From NCBI GenBank assembly GCA_902610315.1, contig CACLVA010000004.1:1-64000 (forward strand): DNA of 64,000 nucleotides, given 5' to 3'. Shown in pieces: positions 26,850 through 34,998 of this stretch (positions are counted from its first letter, which is position 1; each line of letters begins with the position of its first letter). The notes under the pieces were generated by a model that was not told the DNA's origin, did no database searches, and saw nothing but the letters and a program-made list of their open reading frames with translations. The position numbers and the translations under genes were made by a program. Source of the stretch: an uncultured Pelagibacteraceae bacterium. Lineage in GTDB: Bacteria; Pseudomonadota; Alphaproteobacteria; Pelagibacterales; Pelagibacteraceae.

Positions 26850-27749
26850 TTATTTTTCAATTTGATAAAAATATTTTTGACCTTTTTTTTTAGATAGGTT
26901 GATTTGTTTTTGTCTCATACGAAATCTTTGTTTTTGTTTATCAGTTAATTTATGAAAACAATTAGAACAGCTAACTCCTTCCTCATATTGCTTGTTTTTT
27001 TTTTCTATCTTCGTAATAGGTTCTCTACAACCAGCACAAATTTTTAAATTGCCAGGTTTTAGGCCATGTTTTACCGATACTCTATTGTCAAAGACAAAAC
27101 AATCACCTTTCCATAAACTTTTTTTTTTATCAATTTTATTTAAATAATTAATGATACCTCCATTTAATTGATAAACATTCTTAAAACCTTTATTTCTCAA
27201 ATAAAAACTTGCCTTTTCACATCTAATACCACCGGTACAAAACATGCCTATGTTATTATTTTTTTTTAATGATTTAAAATATTTTGGAAAGTCTCTAAAA
27301 TTATTCAGTTTTGGATTTATTGATCCTTTAAAAGTACCAACTTTAAATTCAAAACTTTTTCTTGTATCAATAATGACAGTATTTTTTTTTTTAATAAAAT
27401 TATTCCAATTTTCAGGATCAATTTGATTATTAATAATTCTTTTTTTTAATTTAATACCAATAGGAACAAGTTCTTTTTTAATTTTAATTTTACCTTTGTG
27501 AAAAGCTTGATATTTATAATGTGATAAATTTTCGCTATCAAAGTTCTTTAAATTTAAAATTATTTTTATATTTTTTTTTATTGAAATATACCTATCAATT
27601 TTGAAGCTTATTGTTCCATTTACACCTTCTGGGGATAATATTATAGTCCCTCTAAAATTTTCTTGTTTTAGGTAATTATCAAGTAATTCCTTTTTCTTTT
27701 TAAGATTTATAATCTTTTTAAATTTGTAAAAACCAAAAATATTATACAT
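26850..27749 (-). CDS. trhO: tRNA uridine-34 hydroxylase TrhO (rhodanese family)
   Basis: 299 residues. TrhO (YceA) hydroxylates U34 of tRNA to 5-hydroxyuridine, using prephenate-linked chemistry or oxygen in studied bacteria. Domains: an N-terminal acylphosphatase-like part (GTIILSPEGVNGTIS), a rhodanese domain with active cysteine in GMFCTGGIRCEKAS, and a C-terminal zinc region with two CxxC pairs (CAGC and CSNC). It starts on the last base of the O-methyltransferase gene (TAATG), so the two proteins are translationally coupled. This matters because ho5U is the substrate of TrmR-type methyltransferases. Confidence 0.92.
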   Translation of the reverse strand: MYNIFGFYKFKKIINLKKKKELLDNYLKQENFRGTIILSPEGVNGTISFKIDRYISIKKNIKIILNLKNFDSENLSHYKYQAFHKGKIKIKKELVPIGIKLKKRIINNQIDPENWNNFIKKKNTVIIDTRKSFEFKVGTFKGSINPKLNNFRDFPKYFKSLKKNNNIGMFCTGGIRCEKASFYLRNKGFKNVYQLNGGIINYLNKIDKKKSLWKGDCFVFDNRVSVKHGLKPGNLKICAGCREPITKIEKKNKQYEEGVSCSNCFHKLTDKQKQRFRMRQKQINLSKKKGQKYFYQIEK

Positions 27750-28405
27750 TATAATTTTCTACAAATTGATAAACCATCGCCAATTGGTAAAATGATATTT
27801 TCTACTCTATTGTCTTTATCGATATACGAATTAAATTCTCGAATTTTAATTGTAAGATTGTCATTTTTATTTTTATCTATAACGTCACCGTACCATAAAA
27901 CATTATCTGTTATAATTAACCCTGATTTGTTTAACATTTTTAAAGATTTTTCAAAATAATTTATATAATTTTCCTTGTCAGCATCAATAAATACTAAGTC
28001 AAAAACTTCTTTGCTTTTAATAAGCTCATCTAGTCCATCAATGGCATTTTTTACCAAAAGATTTATTTTGTTTTCAAGATTAGCTTTAACAAAAAAATTT
28101 TTAGCCATTTCAGAAGTTTGTTTGTTTTTGTCGATAGCTATTAAATTTGAATCATTATTCATAGCTAATCCCATTGTTAAAGCACTTAAACCTGTAAATG
28201 TTCCAATTTCTAAAATTTTTTTTGGATTATATAATTTTATTATTAGGTGTAATAGATGACATTGACTTAATGAAATTTGCATTTTTTTCATTTCACCCAA
28301 AGTTTTGTTATATTTAATAATCTCTTTCTGAATTGGATTTAGTTTATAAGAATGATTGATTATATATTCCTCGAGTTCGTTTGTAATCTTAATGTTTGAA
28401 CCCAT
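27749..28405 (-). CDS. trmR: SAM-dependent O-methyltransferase, probable tRNA 5-hydroxyuridine methyltransferase TrmR
   Basis: 218 residues of the Methyltransf_3 (catechol/caffeoyl-CoA type) family. Seen: the SAM motif KILEIGTFTGLSALTMGLA, VFIDADKENY with a metal-binding aspartate, and TDNVLWYGDVID with the second metal ligands. By sequence alone it could methylate several hydroxylated molecules. Bacillus TrmR (YrrM), about 217 residues and in the same family, converts ho5U34 to mo5U34 in tRNA. Here the gene overlaps trhO, the ho5U-forming enzyme, and follows gatCAB, so TrmR is the best reading. Family is certain; the specific name is inferred from context. Confidence 0.7.
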   Translation of the reverse strand: MGSNIKITNELEEYIINHSYKLNPIQKEIIKYNKTLGEMKKMQISLSQCHLLHLIIKLYNPKKILEIGTFTGLSALTMGLAMNNDSNLIAIDKNKQTSEMAKNFFVKANLENKINLLVKNAIDGLDELIKSKEVFDLVFIDADKENYINYFEKSLKMLNKSGLIITDNVLWYGDVIDKNKNDNLTIKIREFNSYIDKDNRVENIILPIGDGLSICRKL

Positions 28406-28406
28406 T

Positions 28407-29873
28407 TTAATTCAATTTTTTTTTCAAAATTTCATTAACAAGTTTAGGATTTGCTTTACCATTTGAATTTTTCATTACTTGACCAACAAAAAAACCAAAT
28501 AATTTATCTTTTCCTGATTTATAAGCTTCAACATTTTTTGGGTTTTCAATAATTACTTTATTAATTAAATTTTCTAATTCCTTAGGATCACTTTGTTGTT
28601 TTAAACCTTTTTCTTCTACAATAGTTATTGGATCTTTATCCCCATCTCTCATTATTTCAAACACAGATTTAGCAATCTTGCCTGAAATGGTTCCATCTTT
28701 GATTAAATTAATTAATTTTGATAAATTTTTTGAGGAAATTGGACTTTCTGTTATTTCAATATTTTTTTCGTTTAATAATGCAAACAACTCTCCTGTTATC
28801 CAGTTTGTAGCTAATTTTACATCAGAGTTTTTTGAAACTTCCTCAAAATATTTTGAAATTTCAATGTCTGAAACTAGTATATTTGCTTCATAAGGTGATA
28901 GTTTAAATTTTTCAATAAATCTTTTCTTTTTTTCATCAGGAAGCTCAGGAATATTTTTTTTTATTTGATCTATATAATTATCATTTAATTCAAGCGGTAA
29001 AAGGTCAGGATCAGGAAAATATCTATAATCATGTGCGTCTTCTTTAGATCTCATAGATCTTGTTTCATTTTTTTTGGTATCAAATAATCTTGTTTCTTGA
29101 TCAATAGAGCCACCCTCTTCAATTATATCTACTTGACGATTAGCTTCGAAATCTATTGCCATTTGCATAAATTTTATAGAATTAACATTTTTAATTTCAC
29201 ATCTAGTGCCTAGTTTTTTATCTCCTTTTTTTCGAACAGAAACGTTTACATCTGCTCTTAATGAGCCTTCTTGCATGTTACCATCACAAGTTCCCAAATA
29301 TCTCATTATCGATCTTATTTTTTTAATATATGCATTTACTTCATCTAAAGATCTTAAATCAGGTTTGCTAACTATTTCCATTAGAGCTACGCCTGATCTA
29401 TTTAAGTCAACTAATGTGTTTTGAGGATCTATATCATGGATACTTTTTCCTGCATCTTGCTCCAAATGAAGTCTTTCAATACCAATATTTTTTTCCCCAT
29501 TAGGCATATCTAATGTAACAGATCCCTCGCCCACAATTGGATCTTTATATTGAGAAATTTGATAACCTTGAGGCAAATCAGCATAAAAATAATTTTTTCG
29601 ATCAAATATTGATCTTTTGTTAATCTTAGCTTTTAATCCAATACCTGTCTTAACAGCTTGTTTAATACAATGTTCATTAATTACTGGCAACATTCCTGGA
29701 AATGCTGCATCGACCAAGCTAACTTGAGTATTAGGTTCTGATCCAAATTTTGTTGATGAAGTTGAAAATAATTTAGACTCAGATAAGACTTGTGCATGAA
29801 CTTCAAGACCAATAATAACTTCATATTTGTTATCATTTCTTATTATTAGATATTCACCATTATTTTTACTCAC
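28407..29873 (-). CDS. gatB: Asp-tRNA(Asn)/Glu-tRNA(Gln) amidotransferase, subunit B
   Basis: 488 residues. GatB binds the mischarged tRNA and phosphorylates its carboxyl for amidation. Seen: [38 protein letters not shown], and the later [13 protein letters not shown]. The helical and YqeY-like tail domain ([12 protein letters not shown], then [13 protein letters not shown]) is complete. It overlaps gatA by 4 bases. The presence of gatCAB implies that Gln-tRNA (and perhaps Asn-tRNA) is made indirectly. Confidence 0.97.
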   Translation of the reverse strand: MSKNNGEYLIIRNDNKYEVIIGLEVHAQVLSESKLFSTSSTKFGSEPNTQVSLVDAAFPGMLPVINEHCIKQAVKTGIGLKAKINKRSIFDRKNYFYADLPQGYQISQYKDPIVGEGSVTLDMPNGEKNIGIERLHLEQDAGKSIHDIDPQNTLVDLNRSGVALMEIVSKPDLRSLDEVNAYIKKIRSIMRYLGTCDGNMQEGSLRADVNVSVRKKGDKKLGTRCEIKNVNSIKFMQMAIDFEANRQVDIIEEGGSIDQETRLFDTKKNETRSMRSKEDAHDYRYFPDPDLLPLELNDNYIDQIKKNIPELPDEKKKRFIEKFKLSPYEANILVSDIEISKYFEEVSKNSDVKLATNWITGELFALLNEKNIEITESPISSKNLSKLINLIKDGTISGKIAKSVFEIMRDGDKDPITIVEEKGLKQQSDPKELENLINKVIIENPKNVEAYKSGKDKLFGFFVGQVMKNSNGKANPKLVNEILKKKLN

Positions 29874-31330
29874 TTAATCCACCAATCAGTTATATTATTT
29901 TTAAAGCTTATATTTTTTTCTAAAGCAAATGCGATATTTAAAATACTTTGCTCATCAAATGCCTTTCCAATAACTTGTAAACCTAGTGGGTAGCCTTTTT
30001 TATCATGACCCGCTGGAATTGATATAGCTGGTAACCCTGCAAGATTAATTGGAACTGTGAAAATGTCATTCAAATACATTGATACTGGATCGTTTAATTT
30101 CTCTCCAATCTTAAAAGCAGAGCTTGGCGTAGATGGAGTTAATATAGCGTCTACTTTTTTATAAGCCTCATCAAAATCATTTTTGATTAGTCTTCTTACT
30201 TTTTGTGCTTTTAAATAATATGCATCGTAATAACCTGATGATAAAACATATGTTCCAATCATAATTCTTCGCTTTACTTCATCACCGAAACCCTCTGATC
30301 TTGTTTTTTCGTACATGTCTATAAGATTTTCACCTTTTGATCTAAAACCATATTTTACACCATCGTATCGAGCAAGATTTGATGAGGCTTCTGCAGGAGC
30401 TACTATGTAATATGTTGGTAAAGCATAATTGGTATTAGGTAAACTTATCTCAATAATTTGACCTCCATTTTCTTTAATAATTTTTATTCCTTTTTCCCAT
30501 AGTTCATCAATTTCTTTTGGCATTCCATCAACTCTATATTCTTTTGGTATGCCTATTTTTTTTCCTTTAATATTCTCATTTAAATTAGTTAAATAATTTT
30601 CTCTTTTGAAATCAACAGAAGTTGAGTCTTTTGTATCGTAAGTACTTATAATTTCTAACATCAAAGAACAATCTTTGACATCATGAGTCATGGGTCCTGC
30701 TTGATCCAAAGATGATGCAAATGCTACTATTCCATACCTTGAGCAACTACCGTATGTTGGCTTTAAACCAACTGTACCGGTAAAGGACGCTGGTTGTCTA
30801 ATAGATCCACCTGTATCTGTACCTATTGTTGCTGGAGTTAATTTTGCAGCAATTGCTGATGATGATCCACCAGAAGATCCACCAGGTACTAAATTCTCAG
30901 ATACTGGATTTTGAACATTCCCAAAATAACTTGTTTCATTTGAAGAACCCATTGCAAATTCATCACAGTTTAACTTCCCAATTATAATACCTCCTTCATC
31001 TAGAATATTTTGAGTTACTGTTGACTCATAAGTTGGAACAAAATTTTCAAGAATTTTACTTCCAGCTGTAGTTCTAATATTTTTTGTACAAAACAAGTCT
31101 TTTACAGCAATAGGTATTCCAGGTAATTTTTTTTTAAAGTCTGGTTTTTGATCAAATATTTTTGCTTTTTTAATTGCATTTTCATAATTTTCAGAAATAT
31201 AAGCATTAAGTTTTTTTGATTTTTTTGATCTTTCGATAAAAGCAACAGTTACCTCGGATGACGATAATTCTTTTTTTTTAATTTTGTCTACAAGTTCAAC
31301 TAATTTTAAATCTGTTATATTGCTCATCAT
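29870..31330 (-). CDS. gatA: Asp-tRNA(Asn)/Glu-tRNA(Gln) amidotransferase, subunit A
   Basis: 486 residues, the amidase subunit that frees ammonia from glutamine. The Ser-cisSer-Lys triad is visible: K77 in IAVKDLF, S152 in [15 protein letters not shown] and the nucleophile S176 in [12 protein letters not shown]. Later [14 protein letters not shown] and the [13 protein letters not shown] segment complete the amidase signature. It overlaps gatC and gatB by 4 bases each, ensuring balanced subunit synthesis. Confidence 0.97.
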   Translation of the reverse strand: MMSNITDLKLVELVDKIKKKELSSSEVTVAFIERSKKSKKLNAYISENYENAIKKAKIFDQKPDFKKKLPGIPIAVKDLFCTKNIRTTAGSKILENFVPTYESTVTQNILDEGGIIIGKLNCDEFAMGSSNETSYFGNVQNPVSENLVPGGSSGGSSSAIAAKLTPATIGTDTGGSIRQPASFTGTVGLKPTYGSCSRYGIVAFASSLDQAGPMTHDVKDCSLMLEIISTYDTKDSTSVDFKRENYLTNLNENIKGKKIGIPKEYRVDGMPKEIDELWEKGIKIIKENGGQIIEISLPNTNYALPTYYIVAPAEASSNLARYDGVKYGFRSKGENLIDMYEKTRSEGFGDEVKRRIMIGTYVLSSGYYDAYYLKAQKVRRLIKNDFDEAYKKVDAILTPSTPSSAFKIGEKLNDPVSMYLNDIFTVPINLAGLPAISIPAGHDKKGYPLGLQVIGKAFDEQSILNIAFALEKNISFKNNITDWWIK

Positions 31331-31614
31331 TCAATTACCTTAGGCACAACAAAAAAATCTTTATTTTTGTCTGGTGAATTTTTTAAAATATCCTCACGAA
31401 TATTTTCAGATTTTATCTCGTCTTTACGTAGTTTTAATGTAGTTTCAGCAATTGAGGTTAATGGTTCAGTATTTTTTGTATCTAATTCATTTAATTTTTC
31501 AATAAAAGAAAAAATTGAATTTAAATCTTTGCCTAATTTTTTAGCTTTATTATCATCGATTGAAATCCTAGATAATTTAGATATGTGCTTTACTGTTTTA
31601 AGATCAATTGTCAT
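31327..31614 (-). CDS. gatC: Asp-tRNA(Asn)/Glu-tRNA(Gln) amidotransferase, subunit C
   Basis: 95 residues, normal for GatC, which wraps around the A-B interface to stabilise the complex. Seen: VKHISKLSRISIDDNKAKKL at the N-terminus, ELDTKNTEPLTSIAE in the middle, and the C-terminal [12 protein letters not shown], all typical. It is the first gene of the six-gene minus-strand run through gatA, gatB, trmR, trhO and the MATE gene, and diverges from ruvX over 45 bases. Confidence 0.95.
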   Translation of the reverse strand: MTIDLKTVKHISKLSRISIDDNKAKKLGKDLNSIFSFIEKLNELDTKNTEPLTSIAETTLKLRKDEIKSENIREDILKNSPDKNKDFFVVPKVIE

Positions 31615-31659
31615 ATGATATGAATATCAAAAACTATCATTAAATCTGAAAAATACAAT

Positions 31660-32115
31660 ATGATCACTATTGAGCATCTTAAGAAAAAAATTGACATTAA
31701 TGCGAGATTAATTGGTTTGGATTTAGGGTCAAAACGTATAGGTGTAGCAATTTGTGATGATAGAAGAAAAATATCTACTCCATTTAAAACAATAGATTAT
31801 AGGAATATGCAATATCTATTGGATCAATTAACAAACATTATTTATGAAAATAACGTGTCTGGAATTATAATTGGATTCCCAATTAATATGGATGGCAGTT
31901 TAGGTAGAGCAGCTCAATCTGTTACTGATAAAGCTAATATTATATCAAAAAACCTAAAAATTGATGTTGTACTTTGGGATGAGAGAATGTCAACCAAAGG
32001 TGCTTTTAATATCTCTAAAGAATTAGACGTTAACGTAACAAAAAGAAAGAAAAAAATTGATGAAAATGCTGCATCATTCATTTTACAAGGCGCAATCGAT
32101 TATCTTAATAATTAA
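31660..32115 (+). CDS. ruvX: Putative pre-16S rRNA nuclease / Holliday junction resolvase-like RuvX (YqgF)
   Basis: 151 residues with an RNase H-like fold: LIGLDLGSKRIGVAICDD carries the first catalytic aspartate, GIIIGFPINMDGSLGRA the second segment, and VVLWDERMSTKGA the acidic third. YqgF proteins are implicated in 16S rRNA 5' end maturation and were earlier proposed as Holliday junction resolvases. Its placement between gatC (divergent) and pyrB (41 bases downstream) is seen in alphaproteobacteria. Confidence 0.92.
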   Translation: MITIEHLKKKIDINARLIGLDLGSKRIGVAICDDRRKISTPFKTIDYRNMQYLLDQLTNIIYENNVSGIIIGFPINMDGSLGRAAQSVTDKANIISKNLKIDVVLWDERMSTKGAFNISKELDVNVTKRKKKIDENAASFILQGAIDYLNN

Positions 32116-32117
32116 GC

Positions 32118-32146
32118 TTGCATTAAACATGCTTTGAAGTTATAGA
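32118..32146 (+). promoter_or_regulatory. Possible promoter for pyrB
   Basis: TTGCAT (32118-32123) and TATAGA (32141-32146) are 17 bases apart, 11 bases before the pyrB ATG. The -35 region overlaps a small inverted repeat GCAT-5-ATGC (32120-32132), which could be an operator. Matches to the sigma70 consensus are only partial, so this is tentative. Confidence 0.33.
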
Positions 32147-32156
32147 GTTAGTTTTA

Positions 32157-33095
32157 ATGGCCAATTCAAAAAACGCTGTTAAAATTTCAAAAAAACATCT
32201 CCTAGGTATTCAAGATCTATCAATCTCCGATGTAAAAACTATTCTTTCAGAATCAAAAAACTTTATAGCTTTGAACAAAAGTAAAAATAAAAAAATAGAT
32301 ATTTTGAGAGGTAAAACACAAATAAATTTATTTTTTGAACCATCTACTAGAACTCAAAGTTCGTTTGAGCTTGCTGGAAAGAGATTGGGTGCTGATGTTA
32401 TGTCTATGAATATAACTAATTCAGCAATTAAAAAAGGAGAAACTTTAATAGACACTGCAATGACTTTAAATGCAATGCACCCTGATATTATTGTTGTAAG
32501 ACATCAAGACTCAGGTGCCTCAAATTTATTGTCACAAAAAGTTAATTGTGCGGTATTAAATGCAGGCGATGGCAGAAGAGAACATCCAACTCAAGCATTG
32601 CTTGATGCTTTAACAATTATGGAGAAAAAAAATAAGATAGAAGGTCTTAAAATTGCAATTTGTGGAGACATACTTCATTCAAGAGTTGCTAGATCAAATA
32701 TTTATTTATTAAATATGTTGGGTGCAGACATAAATATAGTTGCACCATCTAATTTGATGCCAAAAGATCTAGAAAAATTTGGTGTCAACACTTTTACAAA
32801 TATGAAAGAAGGAGTGAAAGGTTGTGACATTGTGATGATGTTAAGATTACAAAATGAAAGAATGACAAGTTCATTCCTTTCATCAAATAGAGAGTATTAT
32901 GAATATTATGGCCTTACACCAGATAAATTAGAGAAAGCAAAGAGTGATGCAATTATTATGCACCCTGGTCCTATGAATAGGGGAATAGAAATAGATACAA
33001 AATTAGCTGATGATATTAATAAAAGTGTAATTAAAGAACAGGTTGAATTAGGTGTTGCTGTAAGAATGGCCTGTCTAAAGTTATTTTGTGAATGA
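32157..33095 (+). CDS. pyrB: Aspartate carbamoyltransferase, catalytic subunit
   Basis: 312 residues. It joins carbamoyl phosphate and aspartate in pyrimidine synthesis. Seen: the carbamoyl-phosphate motif [35 protein letters not shown], the aspartate-binding [10 protein letters not shown], and [11 protein letters not shown]. It overlaps the dihydroorotase-like gene by 4 bases. In other bacteria with this arrangement the ATCase forms a complex with a non-catalytic PyrC-like protein, which fits the next gene. Confidence 0.96.
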   Translation: MANSKNAVKISKKHLLGIQDLSISDVKTILSESKNFIALNKSKNKKIDILRGKTQINLFFEPSTRTQSSFELAGKRLGADVMSMNITNSAIKKGETLIDTAMTLNAMHPDIIVVRHQDSGASNLLSQKVNCAVLNAGDGRREHPTQALLDALTIMEKKNKIEGLKIAICGDILHSRVARSNIYLLNMLGADINIVAPSNLMPKDLEKFGVNTFTNMKEGVKGCDIVMMLRLQNERMTSSFLSSNREYYEYYGLTPDKLEKAKSDAIIMHPGPMNRGIEIDTKLADDINKSVIKEQVELGVAVRMACLKLFCE

Positions 33096-34381
33096 TGAAA
33101 AAACAATATTTTTTAAATGCAAAAATAATAGATCCTAAAAACTCTATAGATGAAATAGGCGGTTTGATTATTGGCGAAAATGGAAAAATTGAAGCAATAG
33201 GTAAAAAAGTAAACCAGAATAATATTCCTTCAAGAGAAAAATATACAGATCTTAAAGAAAAATTTATATTTCCTGGTCTTGTTGATATGAGGGTATTTGT
33301 AGGTGAGCCAGGTTATGAATATAAGGAAAATTTTAGAACATTGAGCAATGCAGCACTAGCTGGGGGTGTTACATCTGTCGTTACAATGCCTAATACTTCC
33401 CCTGTTATAGATAATGTTTCTATGGTTGACTTTCTTAAAAGAAGAGGAAGAGACAAATCAAAAATTAATATATTTCCAACCGCAAGTTTAACAAAAGGTC
33501 TGGAAGGAACTAATATGAATGAATTTGGTCTTTTAAATAAAAAAGGAATAATAGGATATACAGATGGTACGCAAACTATTCAAAATACAAGATTGATGTC
33601 CAGAATTATGAGATCTGCTTTTGATTTAGATGCATTAGTAATACAACATGCAGAAGATAATGAATTATCAAAAGATGGACAAGTAAATGACGGGATAATC
33701 GCAACTAAACTTGGTCTTCAAGGCATACCTGACTACGCAGAAAAAATTATTATCGAAAGAGATTTAACTTTGCTAGAGGATTTCAATTGTAGATATCATA
33801 TTGCTCAAATATCATCAGAAAAGTCTGTTGAAATAATTAAAAATAGAAAAGAAATTGTAAAATTTACAACTGGTGTTTCAATTAATAATTTATCATTAAA
33901 CCAAAATGATATAGGAGACTTTCGTACTTTCCTTAAATTATCCCCTCCTCTAAGGACAGAAGAGGACAGATTGTCTCTAATAAAGGGTATAAACCAAAAT
34001 TTGATAGATGTAATTGTATCAGATCATAAACCTGAAGATGAGGAGTCAAAAAGATTAACATTTTCACAAGCTGCTACAGGTGCCTCTGGTATAGAAACTC
34101 TTTTACCACTTGCATTAGAATTATTTCACAATGGATCAATAAAATTAAATAAGATAATTGAGTGTCTGACAAGCAATCCAGCTAAAATTCTAAAAATTAA
34201 TAAAGGAAATCTTTCTGTAGGAAGTGATGCTGACTTATGTATTGTTGATATATATAAGCCATGGGTAGTTAAAAAAGAAAAAATGATATCAAAATCTAAG
34301 AATACTTGTATAGAGGACAAAAAACTACAAGGCAAAGTGTTAAGCACTTTTATTAATGGAGTAGAGTTATTTAAATGCTAA
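33092..34381 (+). CDS. pyrX: Dihydroorotase-like protein PyrC' (probably non-catalytic)
   Basis: 429 residues of the class I dihydroorotase/amidohydrolase family. The metal motif D-x-H-x-H-x-R-E-P-G of active enzymes reads [10 protein letters not shown] here: the two zinc histidines are replaced by R67 and F69 and the substrate arginine by G71. Other family parts remain ([50 protein letters not shown]). Such proteins pair with PyrB as structural or regulatory partners, as in the Pseudomonas-type pyrBC' system. It overlaps pyrB by 4 bases and plsY by 7. A separate active pyrC must exist elsewhere if the pathway is complete. Confidence 0.88.
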   Translation: MMKKQYFLNAKIIDPKNSIDEIGGLIIGENGKIEAIGKKVNQNNIPSREKYTDLKEKFIFPGLVDMRVFVGEPGYEYKENFRTLSNAALAGGVTSVVTMPNTSPVIDNVSMVDFLKRRGRDKSKINIFPTASLTKGLEGTNMNEFGLLNKKGIIGYTDGTQTIQNTRLMSRIMRSAFDLDALVIQHAEDNELSKDGQVNDGIIATKLGLQGIPDYAEKIIIERDLTLLEDFNCRYHIAQISSEKSVEIIKNRKEIVKFTTGVSINNLSLNQNDIGDFRTFLKLSPPLRTEEDRLSLIKGINQNLIDVIVSDHKPEDEESKRLTFSQAATGASGIETLLPLALELFHNGSIKLNKIIECLTSNPAKILKINKGNLSVGSDADLCIVDIYKPWVVKKEKMISKSKNTCIEDKKLQGKVLSTFINGVELFKC

Positions 34382-34962
34382 ATTTAGAAATTACTTCGAT
34401 TATTATAATCTCTTATTTGTTTGGTTCTATTCCATTCGGACTTATCTTAACTAAAACTTTTATCGGTAAAGACATAAGAAAAATAGGTTCTGGAAATATT
34501 GGAGCAACTAATGTTTTAAGATCTGGAAATAAATTTATAGGATATTTAACATTAGCTCTTGATATTTCAAAAGCTGTAGTGCCTATTTTGTTTATTAATT
34601 TTTATTATAATGATCAATTATACTTAGCTTCTTTATCAGTTTTTATAGGTCATGTTTTTCCGGTTTGGCTTAAATTTAAAGGTGGTAAAGGTGTAGCGAC
34701 TTATGTTGGAATTTTATTTTGTTTAAATTATTTGTCAGGAATAGTGTTTTGTGTAACTTGGTTATTAATTTTTTTTATATTTAAATACTCTTCTTTAAGT
34801 TCAATTGTATCAAGTTTTTGTATACCTATTTTTCAATTTTTTTTTATTTCAGATCCCTTTTATTATTTCTACTTTATAATGTTCATAATGATTTTTTATA
34901 CACATCGGGAAAATATAAAACGCCTAATAAATAAGACAGAATCTAAGACAAAAATTTATTAA
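34375..34962 (+). CDS. plsY: Glycerol-3-phosphate acyltransferase PlsY
   Basis: 195 residues with five or more membrane helices. PlsY acylates glycerol 3-phosphate from acyl-phosphate, the first step of phospholipid synthesis. Conserved loops are present: SYLFGSIPFGLILTK, IRKIGSGNIGATNVLRSG, and HVFPVWLKFKGGKGVAT. It overlaps the PyrC-like gene by 7 bases. The gene dprA, usual between plsY and topA in this group, is absent, leaving only 36 bases before topA. Confidence 0.95.
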   Translation: MLNLEITSIIIISYLFGSIPFGLILTKTFIGKDIRKIGSGNIGATNVLRSGNKFIGYLTLALDISKAVVPILFINFYYNDQLYLASLSVFIGHVFPVWLKFKGGKGVATYVGILFCLNYLSGIVFCVTWLLIFFIFKYSSLSSIVSSFCIPIFQFFFISDPFYYFYFIMFIMIFYTHRENIKRLINKTESKTKIY

Positions 34963-34998
34963 TTTGACTATCTAGGTCTTTAATGTACTTTTGTTATA

